6,172 nucleotides of DNA from Lachnospiraceae bacterium (GCA_024691145.1 JAILNW010000055.1:1-6172), one strand, 5' to 3'; positions 1 through 6,172 are shown, counted from the stretch's first letter. A program made the numbers and translations. The notes: a model not told the origin generated them from the sequence alone.

Positions 1-96
1 CTTATAAATAGAATCAAATATCTAATGCAGGATGATTTAGAAATAAAAATCCAACATATAGATAACTGTGTATTTTATTTATCCTTAAAGGAATGA
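1..96 (+). CDS. C-terminal end of an unidentified upstream gene (partial)
   Basis: Frame 1 is open from the first base to a TGA at 94-96, giving 31 residues that end in ...FYLSLKE; the other two forward frames hit stops within the first 11 bases. The piece is polar and mixed (RIKYLMQDDLEIKIQHID), with no membrane segment. It lies upstream of pseC on the same strand, where pseB is often found, but its end does not look like a PseB C-terminus. The alternating strand-like pattern loosely recalls the ends of adenylate-forming ligases, which is too weak to name it. In DNA this AT-rich a 31-codon open stretch could occur by chance, so even its coding status is moderate. Confidence 0.4.
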   Translation, partial: LINRIKYLMQDDLEIKIQHIDNCVFYLSLKE

Positions 97-169
97 ATGT
101 ATATTATATTTTAGTAAATATATATTTTTAATCATTGTGAAAATATAAAAATGAAAGGGATTATTTAAA
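97..169 (+). other. AT-rich intergenic gap before pseC, leader of the operon
   Basis: This 73-nt stretch is very AT-rich and holds the pseC ribosome binding site at its end. I looked for TTGACA/TATAAT pairs with 16-18 nt spacing and found only weak A/T matches (for example TATAAA at 144-149 without a credible -35). There is no GC-rich hairpin followed by a T run, so no terminator for the upstream gene is visible. It may be simple read-through from an upstream operon segment, or hold a weak promoter that cannot be told from background. Confidence 0.4.
155..160 (+). promoter_or_regulatory. Ribosome binding site of pseC
   Basis: AAGGGA lies 9 nt before the ATG at 170. An in-frame TGA at 152-154 rules out any start further upstream, so this site and that stop together fix the pseC start. 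Confidence 0.65.
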
Positions 170-1366
170 ATGGAGAAATTAGCTATTTATGGAGGATATG
201 CAGTACGCCAAGGAAAGATTTATTATGGACGTCAATGGGTCGATGAAGATGATGTTCAAGCTGTAGCCTCTGTTTTGAAATCCGATCTTATCACTTGTGG
301 TCCCAAGGTGGATGAACTAGAACGTACTCTTTGTGAATTTACAGGAGCTAAATATGCAGTGGCAGTAAACTCCGGTACATCAGCGCTTCATTGTGCTACT
401 ATCGCAGCGGGTGTAGTTTCCGGAGATGAAGTGATAACTACACCGATTACATTTGCGGCATCAGCGAACTGTGTACTTTATTGTGGAGCAAAGCCGGTTT
501 TTGCAGATATTAATCCAGAAACTTATAATATTGATCCGGAATCAATTAAATCTCATATCACTGAGCATACTAAAGCAGTCATTGCTGTAGACTTTACAGG
601 TCAGGCTGTTGAGATTGAAAAAATTCGTGAAATTTGTAAAGAACATAATCTTATTTTCATTGAGGATGCAGCGCATTCGATTGCTACTAAGTATAACGGC
701 CAGCAGGTAGGTTCATTGGCTGATATGACTTGCTTTTCGTTTCATCCGGTAAAAACTATTACTGGTGGTGAAGGTGGAGCAATCCTCACAAATAATGAAG
801 ATTTATACAAGAAACTGATTCTTGCTCACAGTCATGGGATTACCCATGACGATGCTATGATGGAAGAATCTCCTCATGAAGGACCTTGGTATTATGAGCA
901 AATAAGTCTTGGTTACAACTACCGACTTACTGATTTTCAGGCAGCTTTGATTACTTCACAGATTTCTAAAATTGATAGGTTTAGAAATCGTCGTCAGGAG
1001 ATTGTACGACGTTATGATGAAGCATTTTCCAAGATTCCTGAACTATTTGTACAGAAGGAGATTCCTGAGTCTGATTCATGCCGACATTTATATATTATTA
1101 ATCTTAGACTTGATAAACTAAGTTGTACGAGAAGAGAGTTTTTTGATGCTATGAGTGCAGAAAATGTACAATGTCAAATTCATTATATCCCTGTTTATTG
1201 GTTTCCATATTATCAGCATCTTGGATATAAAAGGGGTCTGTGTCCTAATGCAGAAGAAATGTATAAAGGAATCATGAGTATACCTTTATATCCTAAAATG
1301 AGTGATGAAGATGTTGAGGATGTAATTCATGCAGTAAAGAAAGTTATAGCAAATTATAGAAAATAA
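170..1366 (+). CDS. pseC: UDP-4-amino-4,6-dideoxy-N-acetyl-beta-L-altrosamine transaminase (PseC)
   Basis: PLP-dependent aminotransferase of the DegT/DnrJ/EryC1/StrS family. In the pseudaminic acid pathway it transfers an amino group from glutamate to C4 of the 4-keto-6-deoxy-L-sugar nucleotide in the cytoplasm. At 398 aa it has the full family length. Visible motifs are YYGRQWVDEDD near 18-28, the phosphate-binding NSGTSALH at 67-74, the cofactor-stacking region EDAAHS at 165-170 with Asp166, the Schiff-base lysine Lys195 inside FSFHPVKTITGGEGG (189-203), and LGYNYRLTD at 248-255. FHPVK-TGGEGG is typical of the PseC branch, and the pseF and pseI neighbours support that over other sugar aminotransferases. 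It is the first complete gene of the operon, 17 nt before pseF. Its early part is clearly richer in GC than pseH (about 45% by hand count over 301-480). Confidence 0.92.
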   Translation: MEKLAIYGGYAVRQGKIYYGRQWVDEDDVQAVASVLKSDLITCGPKVDELERTLCEFTGAKYAVAVNSGTSALHCATIAAGVVSGDEVITTPITFAASANCVLYCGAKPVFADINPETYNIDPESIKSHITEHTKAVIAVDFTGQAVEIEKIREICKEHNLIFIEDAAHSIATKYNGQQVGSLADMTCFSFHPVKTITGGEGGAILTNNEDLYKKLILAHSHGITHDDAMMEESPHEGPWYYEQISLGYNYRLTDFQAALITSQISKIDRFRNRRQEIVRRYDEAFSKIPELFVQKEIPESDSCRHLYIINLRLDKLSCTRREFFDAMSAENVQCQIHYIPVYWFPYYQHLGYKRGLCPNAEEMYKGIMSIPLYPKMSDEDVEDVIHAVKKVIANYRK

Positions 1367-1383
1367 TACTGGGGAGGACATTT

Positions 1384-2070
1384 ATGTCAAGCATAGCTAT
1401 TATTACCGCACGTGGAGGTAGTAAAAGAATACCAAAAAAAAACATCAAAGAGTTTTGTGGAAAACCTATCATAGCATACAGTATTGAAGCAGCTTTATCA
1501 TCAGGTATTTTTGATGAGGTGATGGTAAGCACAGATTCGAATGAAATTAAGATTATAGCAGAACAATATGGCGCATCGGTTCCTTTTCTTAGGTCTGAGA
1601 ACACAAGTAATGATTTTGCAACTACAGCAGATGTAATTGAAGAGGTTATCAATAATTATAAGAAACTTGGAAAAAGTTTTGATTTTTTTGCCTGTATTTA
1701 TCCTACAGCACCTTTTGTTACTGGTGTAAAATTAGCAGGAGCCACAATGTTATTAAATGAAGCAGATGCGGTTATCTCTGTTGTTAAGTTCAGTTTTCCA
1801 CCTCAGAGAGCGTTTGTGATAAAAGATGGTAATGTAGAATTTCAATATTCTGAATATAAAAGGACAAGGAGTCAAGACTTAGAGCCTATTTATCATGATT
1901 GCGGACAGTTCTATATGTGTAGAGTTGAGCCATTCTTAGAACATCATAATTTAATTCTTCCAAAAACAAAGCCCTATATTTTAGAAGATGATGAAGTTCA
2001 AGATATTGATACAATGTCGGATTGGAAAATTGCTGAGGCAAAGTATAAAGTTATTCACAATGGAGATTAG
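1384..2070 (+). CDS. pseF: Pseudaminic acid cytidylyltransferase (CMP-Pse synthetase, PseF)
   Basis: Activates pseudaminic acid with CTP to CMP-pseudaminic acid, the last step before transfer to a glycan. The 228-aa length fits the NeuA/PseF/KdsB-like nucleotidyltransferase family without extra domains. The CTP-binding signature ARGGSKRIPKKNI is at 9-21, followed by GKPII at 26-30. STDS at 49-52, YPTAPF at 106-111, and KRTRSQDLEPIYHDCGQFY at 159-177 are features I associate with PseF; the QDxxP and H-x-CGQFY block separates it from NeuA. EVQDIDT at 204-210 supplies the acidic metal-binding end. The start is supported by GGGGAGG at 1371-1377, 6 nt upstream. It ends 2 nt before pseI, whose binding site lies inside its last codons, so the two are probably translationally coupled. 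Confidence 0.93.
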   Translation: MSSIAIITARGGSKRIPKKNIKEFCGKPIIAYSIEAALSSGIFDEVMVSTDSNEIKIIAEQYGASVPFLRSENTSNDFATTADVIEEVINNYKKLGKSFDFFACIYPTAPFVTGVKLAGATMLLNEADAVISVVKFSFPPQRAFVIKDGNVEFQYSEYKRTRSQDLEPIYHDCGQFYMCRVEPFLEHHNLILPKTKPYILEDDEVQDIDTMSDWKIAEAKYKVIHNGD

Positions 2071-2072
2071 TT

Positions 2073-3104
2073 ATGTATAAATTATTTGATAAGATAAAAA
2101 ATGGCAATGTCTATATAATTGCTGAGATGAGTGCAAATCATGGTGGTAGTCTAGAGAATGCTCTTAAGATTGTTCATTTAGTTGCAAAGGCAGGGGCTGA
2201 TTGTTTGAAGATTCAGACCTATACCGCAGATAGTATTACTATTAATTATGATTCAAAAGATTTTATGATTCAAGGCGGTTTATGGGACGGATACAAACTA
2301 TATGATCTTTACACAGATGCTGGAACTCCTTATGAATGGCAGTTAAAGATAAAAGATGAATGTGAAAAGTGTGGGATTGATTTCCTTTCTACTCCATTTG
2401 ATAACGCTGCTGTAGACTTTCTTGAAAACATTGGATGCGAAGCATATAAAATCGCAAGTTTTGAACTTGTAGATATTCCGCTAATTGAATATGTAGCCTC
2501 AAAAGGAAAGCCAATTATTATTTCTTGTGGTATGGCAACTATAGAAGAAATACAGGATGCTATAGATGCATGTTATAGGGTAGGAAACAATCAGATTGTA
2601 CTATTGAAGTGTTGTAGCGAATATCCAGCTAACTGGAAAGATATGCATATAGCAAACATACCGGACATGATAAATAGATTCGGTGTTAATGTGGGTCTTT
2701 CTGATCACAGTGCAGGTAGCATCGCATCTGTTGTTGCTGTATCGATAGGAGCTTGTGTAATAGAAAAACACGTTAAACTTGATGGTGTAGAAAGTGCTGA
2801 TAGTAAGTTCAGTATGAATATGGATGAATTCGCTGATATGGTCAAAGATATCAGAGATACTAAAATGATCATAGGTAATGTTAAATATGGTCCTACTGAG
2901 GGTGAACAAGCTAATTTGAAATTCAGACGTAGTTTGTTTGCAAGTAAGAATATTAAAGCAGGTGATAAGATAACATTAGAAAATGTAAGAAGTATTAGAC
3001 CTTCAGTTGGGTTAAAACCAAAATATTTAAAATCAATATTAGGTAAAGAAGCGAAAAATGATATACCATATGGAACACCACTTAAAACTGAAATGATTAA
3101 GTAA
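2073..3104 (+). CDS. pseI: Pseudaminic acid synthase (PseI)
   Basis: Condenses 2,4-diacetamido-2,4,6-trideoxy-L-altrose with phosphoenolpyruvate to make pseudaminic acid in the cytoplasm; a NeuB-family enzyme. The 343 aa show the usual two-domain order: a TIM barrel to about residue 280, then an antifreeze-like SAF domain from about 285 to the end (RRSLFASKNIKAGD and IPYGTPLKTE). Barrel motifs are IAEMSANHGG at 16-25, DCLKIQTYT at 43-51, YKIASFEL at 125-132, GLSDHS at 208-213, EKHVKLDG at 231-238 and DSKFSM at 243-248. The GLWDGYKLYDLY block (69-80) followed by TPYEW marks PseI rather than sialic or legionaminic acid synthase. GGAG at 2062-2065, within the end of pseF, serves as its binding site. 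The next gene follows after 9 nt. Confidence 0.94.
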   Translation: MYKLFDKIKNGNVYIIAEMSANHGGSLENALKIVHLVAKAGADCLKIQTYTADSITINYDSKDFMIQGGLWDGYKLYDLYTDAGTPYEWQLKIKDECEKCGIDFLSTPFDNAAVDFLENIGCEAYKIASFELVDIPLIEYVASKGKPIIISCGMATIEEIQDAIDACYRVGNNQIVLLKCCSEYPANWKDMHIANIPDMINRFGVNVGLSDHSAGSIASVVAVSIGACVIEKHVKLDGVESADSKFSMNMDEFADMVKDIRDTKMIIGNVKYGPTEGEQANLKFRRSLFASKNIKAGDKITLENVRSIRPSVGLKPKYLKSILGKEAKNDIPYGTPLKTEMIK

Positions 3105-3113
3105 GGAGAAATA

Positions 3114-3551
3114 ATGGTTAGACTTCGAAAAGTAAAAGATACAGATATAGATTTACTTTATAAGTGGGCAAATGACCCCATTGTAAGAAAGAATTCATTT
3201 AATACAGATATAATTAAATATGAAACTCATAAAGTTTGGTTTTATAAAATGATGACTAGTACATCTATTCATCAATTTATATTAGTTAATGATGAAATAC
3301 CTTTGGGACAGATTCGATTAAATATTATAAGTGAAACTGCTGAAATTGGTTATAGTATTGCAGCTGAATTTAGAGGAATGGGCTATGGCAGTTTGATGCT
3401 AAAATTAATTAACGATGAGTTAAAAAACAATTATCCAAATGTAAAAAAAATAATAGCGAAGGTTAAAACCCAAAATATCGCTTCACAAAAAGCTTTTGAA
3501 AAAATGAATTATGAAAAAGAGTATTTAAGTTATAGTTTAGTATTAAAATGA
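3114..3551 (+). CDS. pseH: GNAT N-acetyltransferase, probable PseH
   Basis: Small 145-aa GCN5-related acetyltransferase. In this context it most likely acetylates the 4-amino group made by PseC, using acetyl-CoA. The acyl-CoA pyrophosphate loop is visible as RGMGYG at 87-92 after the strand AEIGYSIAAEF, and the late helix NIASQKAFEKMNY is at 121-133, matching the RimJ/RimL-PseH layout. An N-terminal W-x-ND-x-x-VR block (18-25) and a following WF (42-43) also recall PseH-type enzymes. Placement between pseI and the dehydratase supports the assignment, but the acyl donor cannot be read from sequence; another acyl group is possible. The start has an excellent TAAGGAG at 3102-3108. Composition is very low in GC, about 27% over 3121-3540 by hand count, below pseC. 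Confidence 0.8.
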   Translation: MVRLRKVKDTDIDLLYKWANDPIVRKNSFNTDIIKYETHKVWFYKMMTSTSIHQFILVNDEIPLGQIRLNIISETAEIGYSIAAEFRGMGYGSLMLKLINDELKNNYPNVKKIIAKVKTQNIASQKAFEKMNYEKEYLSYSLVLK

Positions 3552-3568
3552 TTCGCTAAAAAATTTAT

Positions 3569-3573
3569 GGAGG
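3569..3573 (+). promoter_or_regulatory. Ribosome binding site of the capE-like gene, long spacing
   Basis: GGAGG ends 11 nt before the ATG at 3585, longer than the 5-9 nt at the other genes here. The in-frame ATG at 3567 runs into TAG after three codons, and the GTG at 3578 is out of frame, so 3585 remains the only reasonable start. Confidence 0.6.
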
Positions 3574-3584
3574 TTTAGTGAAAA

Positions 3585-4649
3585 ATGCAAATCACAGAAG
3601 CATTTAAAGGAAAAACATTAGTAATAACAGGAGGAACAGGTAGTTTCGGAAGTACTGTGCTAAAACATTTTTTAAAAACTGATATAGGCGAAATACGTAT
3701 ATTCAGTAGAGATGAAAAAAAACAGGATTGGATGAGACATACCTTGCAAGCAACGTATCCTGATTGTGTAAATAAAGTTAAATTTTTTATTGGTGATGTT
3801 AGAAATATTAATTCTGTAAAAGATGTTCTTTATGGTGCTAATTATATCTTTCATGCTGCTGCGCTTAAAGAAGTTCCTTCATGTGAATTCTTCCCTATGG
3901 AAGCTGTAAGAACTAATATTATTGGAACAGACAATGTTATAACAGCTGCTGTAGAAAACAAAGTTGAACGAGTTGTATTTCTTTCAACAGATAAAGCAGC
4001 ATATCCTATTAACTCTATGGGAATGACAAAAGCTGTGGGAGAAAAAATTGTTGCTGCTAGAGCGCAAACTGCTTTTGATAGATCCGGTACGGTTCTGGCA
4101 TGTACTAGATATGGAAACGTAATGTGCTCACGTGGTTCAGTTATTCCTTTGTTTATAGACCAAATTAAGCGTAAAGCACCAATAACCATAACTGACCCTA
4201 GCATGACAAGATTTCTTATGAACCTTGATGAAGCGGTTAATCTCGTGGCATTTGCCTTTGAACATGCAGAACCTGGAGATTTATTTATCCAGAAGGCAGA
4301 TGCATCTACGATTGGAGATTTAGCAGATGGTGTAATGAAGGTATTTGGAAATACTGAAAAGAAAATTATAGGAACTCGTCACGGAGAAAAACTCTATGAA
4401 ACGCTTATGACAAGGGAAGAAAGACTTCGTGCAACTGATATGGGACATTATTTCCGCATTTCTCCGGATGGTAGAAGTCTTAATTATGATAAATTTTATG
4501 TTGAAGGTAATGTATTAACAGAAGGCGACGAAGCTTATACTTCACATAATACTAATAGACTAGATGTTGAAGGTGTAGTAAAAAAAATAATGACAACTGA
4601 TTATGTTAAGGAAGAATTAGAGGGTCGTCCACATACTGTAGAAGCATAA
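3585..4649 (+). CDS. capE: UDP-GlcNAc 4,6-dehydratase, 5-inverting, CapE/FnlA/WbjB type
   Basis: Extended short-chain dehydrogenase of 354 aa that should convert UDP-GlcNAc to the 4-keto-6-deoxy-L-arabino sugar nucleotide, with inversion at C5, as the first step to UDP-L-FucNAc. The nucleotide-binding loop GGTGSFG is at 16-22, SRDEKKQ at 41-47, AAALKEVPSCEFFPMEA at 91-107, STDKAAYPIN at 134-143 and MGMTK at 145-149. Met145 sits where PseB/FlaA1 enzymes have the Tyr of the Y-x-x-x-K pair; Lys149 and the TDK of 135-137 are kept. The C-terminal YTSHNTNRLDVEG (318-330) is a hallmark of the CapE/FnlA group. The capF neighbour 23 nt downstream agrees. Databases may label such proteins CapD-like or UDP-glucose 4-epimerase. 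In this operon it may also stand in for PseB, since the first product is shared (inference). Confidence 0.87.
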   Translation: MQITEAFKGKTLVITGGTGSFGSTVLKHFLKTDIGEIRIFSRDEKKQDWMRHTLQATYPDCVNKVKFFIGDVRNINSVKDVLYGANYIFHAAALKEVPSCEFFPMEAVRTNIIGTDNVITAAVENKVERVVFLSTDKAAYPINSMGMTKAVGEKIVAARAQTAFDRSGTVLACTRYGNVMCSRGSVIPLFIDQIKRKAPITITDPSMTRFLMNLDEAVNLVAFAFEHAEPGDLFIQKADASTIGDLADGVMKVFGNTEKKIIGTRHGEKLYETLMTREERLRATDMGHYFRISPDGRSLNYDKFYVEGNVLTEGDEAYTSHNTNRLDVEGVVKKIMTTDYVKEELEGRPHTVEA

Positions 4650-4672
4650 ATTATTAGTTAGAGGAGTATCTC

Positions 4673-5935
4673 ATGAATATACTTGTAACAGGAGCGGCAG
4701 GTTTTGTCGGTAGAAATCTAATTGAAAATCTAAAAAATATTAGAGATGGTAAAAATAAAACAAGACCGAAAATTAGTATTAAAAATATCTATGAATATGA
4801 TATCAATAACTCTATTGATGACCTTGATAAATTTTGCCGTGATTGTGATTTTGTTTTTAATTTGGCTGGTGTTAATAGACCAAAAGATGTAAGTGAATTT
4901 AAAAAAGGTAATTTGAGATTTGCATCTGTACTATTAGATACATTAAAGAAAAATAAAAACAAATGTCCAGTAATGCTATCGTCTTCTATTCAGGCATCTT
5001 TAGCAGGTAGATTTGGTGAATCGGAATATGGGAAAAGCAAACTAGCGGGTGAAGAATTATTTTTTACATATTCTCATGAAACTGGAGCTCATGTATATGT
5101 ATACAGATTTCCCAATTTGGCAGGAAAATGGATTCGTCCAAATTATAATTCAGCAGTTGGAACATTTTGTTATGCAATTGCAAATGATCTTCCTTATAAT
5201 GTTACAGACAGGAATACTATCATTGAATTGTTATTTATTGATGATTTAATTGAAGAGATGTATGATGCAATTGAAGGACATCCACACAAATGTGATTATC
5301 CTAAAAAAATGACTGTAGATAATAAAACTGACCTAAAACTTGATGGAACGACACCATTACCAATGGATAATGGACGTTATTGCTATGTTCCAATAACACA
5401 TAAAGAGTCCTTAGGAAACATTATAGATTATTTAGAATCATTTAAAAATCTTAATAATACATACCTCATTCCTGAAATACCTGTAGGAAGTTTTGTGTAT
5501 AAGCTTTATTCAATGTATTTATCTTATTTACCAGCATCGAAAATGTCTTATTCACTAAAAATGAACATTGATGAAAGAGGCATATTTACTGAAATGCTTA
5601 AAACCAGAAATAATGGACAATTTAGTATAAATATTACAAGACCTGGTTATACAAGAGGACAACATTGGCATAATACTAAGTGGGAAATATTTATAGTTGT
5701 TTCTGGTCATGGTCTTATTCAGCAAAGAAAAATTGGAATAAATCCAGAAACTGGAAAAGAATATGATATCCACGAATTTGAAGTAAGAGGAGAAGTAATG
5801 AAGGCTGTAATAATGTTGCCTGGATATGCCCATAATATAGTGAATTTGGAAAAAGATAAAGATTTAGTAACAGTTATGTGGGCTAATGAAAGCTTTGATC
5901 CTAAACATCCAGACACTTTTGGAGAAGAAGTATGA
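4673..5935 (+). CDS. capF: CapF-like bifunctional SDR reductase / cupin epimerase
   Basis: Two-domain enzyme of 420 aa. In Staphylococcus aureus the C-terminal cupin of CapF epimerises C3 of the CapE product and the N-terminal SDR domain reduces C4 with NADPH, giving UDP-N-acetyl-L-pneumosamine (6-deoxy-L-talosamine). Here the NADPH loop GAAGFVG is at 7-13, LAGVNRP at 64-70, SSSIQAS at 103-109, the catalytic pair Tyr119 and Lys123 in EYGKSK, and YRFPNLAGKW at 144-153. The cupin starts near 270: MNIDERGIFTEMLKT (297-311), metal ligands His331, His333, Glu338 in GQHWHNTKWE, and His387 in PGYAHN. It ends MWANESFDPKHPDTF, as in CapF. The usual length is about 370 aa; the extra residues seem spread over 21-36, around 205-235 and 354-365. 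GAGGAG at 4661-4666 supports the start. Its stop overlaps the pseG start. Confidence 0.9.
   Translation: MNILVTGAAGFVGRNLIENLKNIRDGKNKTRPKISIKNIYEYDINNSIDDLDKFCRDCDFVFNLAGVNRPKDVSEFKKGNLRFASVLLDTLKKNKNKCPVMLSSSIQASLAGRFGESEYGKSKLAGEELFFTYSHETGAHVYVYRFPNLAGKWIRPNYNSAVGTFCYAIANDLPYNVTDRNTIIELLFIDDLIEEMYDAIEGHPHKCDYPKKMTVDNKTDLKLDGTTPLPMDNGRYCYVPITHKESLGNIIDYLESFKNLNNTYLIPEIPVGSFVYKLYSMYLSYLPASKMSYSLKMNIDERGIFTEMLKTRNNGQFSINITRPGYTRGQHWHNTKWEIFIVVSGHGLIQQRKIGINPETGKEYDIHEFEVRGEVMKAVIMLPGYAHNIVNLEKDKDLVTVMWANESFDPKHPDTFGEEV
5921..5924 (+). promoter_or_regulatory. Ribosome binding site of pseG inside the end of capF, with ATGA stop-start overlap
   Basis: GGAG lies 7 nt before the ATG at 5932. The capF stop TGA (5933-5935) shares the ATGA tetranucleotide with that start, an arrangement typical of translational coupling. 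Confidence 0.7.
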
Positions 5936-6172
5936 TAGTTTTTAGAGCAGATGGTAATACATTGATTGGTTTAGGTCATATAATGCGTTGTCTTTCTATT
6001 GCAGATTCTTTTACGAACATTGGTAAAACATGTACATTTGTCACTTCCGATAATGAATTAAATAATATTATTGTAAATCGTGGATATGAAAATATCATAT
6101 TAAATTCAAAATATAATAATCTAGATACAGAAACGGAAATGTTAAAAACGATATTTAATAAATTAGACATTG
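5932..6172 (+). CDS. pseG: UDP-2,4-diacetamido-2,4,6-trideoxy-beta-L-altropyranose hydrolase (PseG), N-terminal part
   Basis: Eighty codons are present before the window ends. The protein begins MIVFRADGNTLIGLGHIMRC; the G-x-GH-x-x-RC loop at 13-20 is the PseG and MurG-like GT-B hydrolase signature, with His16 corresponding to the residue proposed as catalytic in Campylobacter PseG. PseG removes UDP from the diacetylated altrose sugar so that PseI can use the free sugar, so it supplies the step otherwise missing between the pseH and pseI products. The second GT-B domain lies beyond the window, so I cannot say whether a PseH domain is fused at the C-terminus, as occurs in some bacteria; a separate PseH in this operon argues against it. 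The gene starts in the ATGA shared with capF, tying it to that gene. Confidence 0.9.
   Translation, partial: MIVFRADGNTLIGLGHIMRCLSIADSFTNIGKTCTFVTSDNELNNIIVNRGYENIILNSKYNNLDTETEMLKTIFNKLDI

Noticed and set aside
116..127. 12-bp perfect palindrome AAATATATATTT before pseC, as a possible operator
   Set aside because: Simple A/T alternation in an AT-rich gap; such palindromes are expected by chance and there is no second copy or promoter element beside it.
151..168. Tiny frame MKGII ending just before pseC, as a leader peptide
   Set aside because: Only five codons, it has no binding site of its own, and it merely contains the pseC Shine-Dalgarno sequence.
1344..1652. 102-codon open frame on the minus strand
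   Set aside because: Lies almost wholly antisense to the well-supported pseF, with no family motif and no credible ribosome binding site.
2601..2909. 102-codon minus-strand open frame inside pseI
   Set aside because: Low-complexity His/Ile/Thr/Tyr-rich translation typical of the antisense of an AT-rich gene; pseI is motif-complete here.
2073..3104. Calling the synthase NeuB (sialic acid) or LegI (legionaminic acid)
   Set aside because: The GLWDGYKLYDLY block and the pseC/pseF/pseG neighbours fit PseI; no NeuC-type 2-epimerase is present.
3851..4204. 117-codon minus-strand open frame that looks hydrophobic
   Set aside because: Antisense of the conserved core of the dehydratase; the apparent membrane-like stretches are a by-product of the reversed codons.
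3585..4649. Calling the dehydratase PseB
   Set aside because: The YTSHNTNRLDVEG tail, the Met in the Y-x-x-x-K position and the adjacent capF all point to the CapE/FnlA group, although the first product may be the same.
5049..5249. 66-codon plus-strand open frame rich in Met, Leu and Ile
   Set aside because: A shifted-frame shadow inside the reductase domain of capF, which stays open and motif-bearing throughout.
5555..5916. Two overlapping minus-strand open frames across the cupin domain
   Set aside because: Antisense to the zinc-site region of capF; no recognisable protein.
5976..6170. 64-codon minus-strand open frame at the window end
   Set aside because: Antisense to pseG, whose start, binding site and G-x-GH-x-x-R motif are all clear.

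Overview
The window is a run of seven co-directional (+ strand) sugar-nucleotide genes with almost no space between them. The DNA is AT-rich, the Shine-Dalgarno sites are strong GGAGG-type, and codon endings favour A/T. This suggests a low-GC Firmicute, most likely a gut or rumen Clostridia/Lachnospiraceae-type bacterium; the lineage is an inference from composition and gene style.

Layout: 1-96 holds the last 31 codons of an unidentified upstream gene, followed by a 73-nt AT-rich gap with no convincing promoter or terminator. Then come pseC (170-1366, aminotransferase), pseF (1384-2070, CMP-Pse synthetase), pseI (2073-3104, Pse synthase), a pseH-like GNAT acetyltransferase (3114-3551), a capE/fnlA-type 5-inverting UDP-GlcNAc 4,6-dehydratase (3585-4649), a capF-type SDR-cupin fusion (4673-5935) and the start of pseG (5932 to the window edge, UDP-sugar hydrolase). 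Gaps are 17, 2, 9, 33 and 23 nt, and capF overlaps pseG by 4 nt, so this reads as one operon.

How they fit: PseC, PseH, PseG, PseI and PseF are five of the six steps from UDP-GlcNAc to CMP-pseudaminic acid. The first enzyme, PseB, is not in the window. In its place, embedded between pseH and pseG, lies a CapE-CapF pair from the UDP-N-acetyl-L-fucosamine / L-pneumosamine pathway. From known biochemistry, CapE-type enzymes make the same 4-keto-L-arabino intermediate that PseB makes, so one dehydratase could feed both a nonulosonic acid and a 6-deoxy-L-HexNAc branch. The likely end use is a surface glycan (capsule, wall polysaccharide or flagellin glycan). No glycosyltransferase, flagellar or export gene is visible here to decide which.

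I see no RNA genes, mobile elements, CRISPR arrays or terminators. The most interesting point is the interleaving of the two pathways and the absence of pseB and capG; individual gene families are known.
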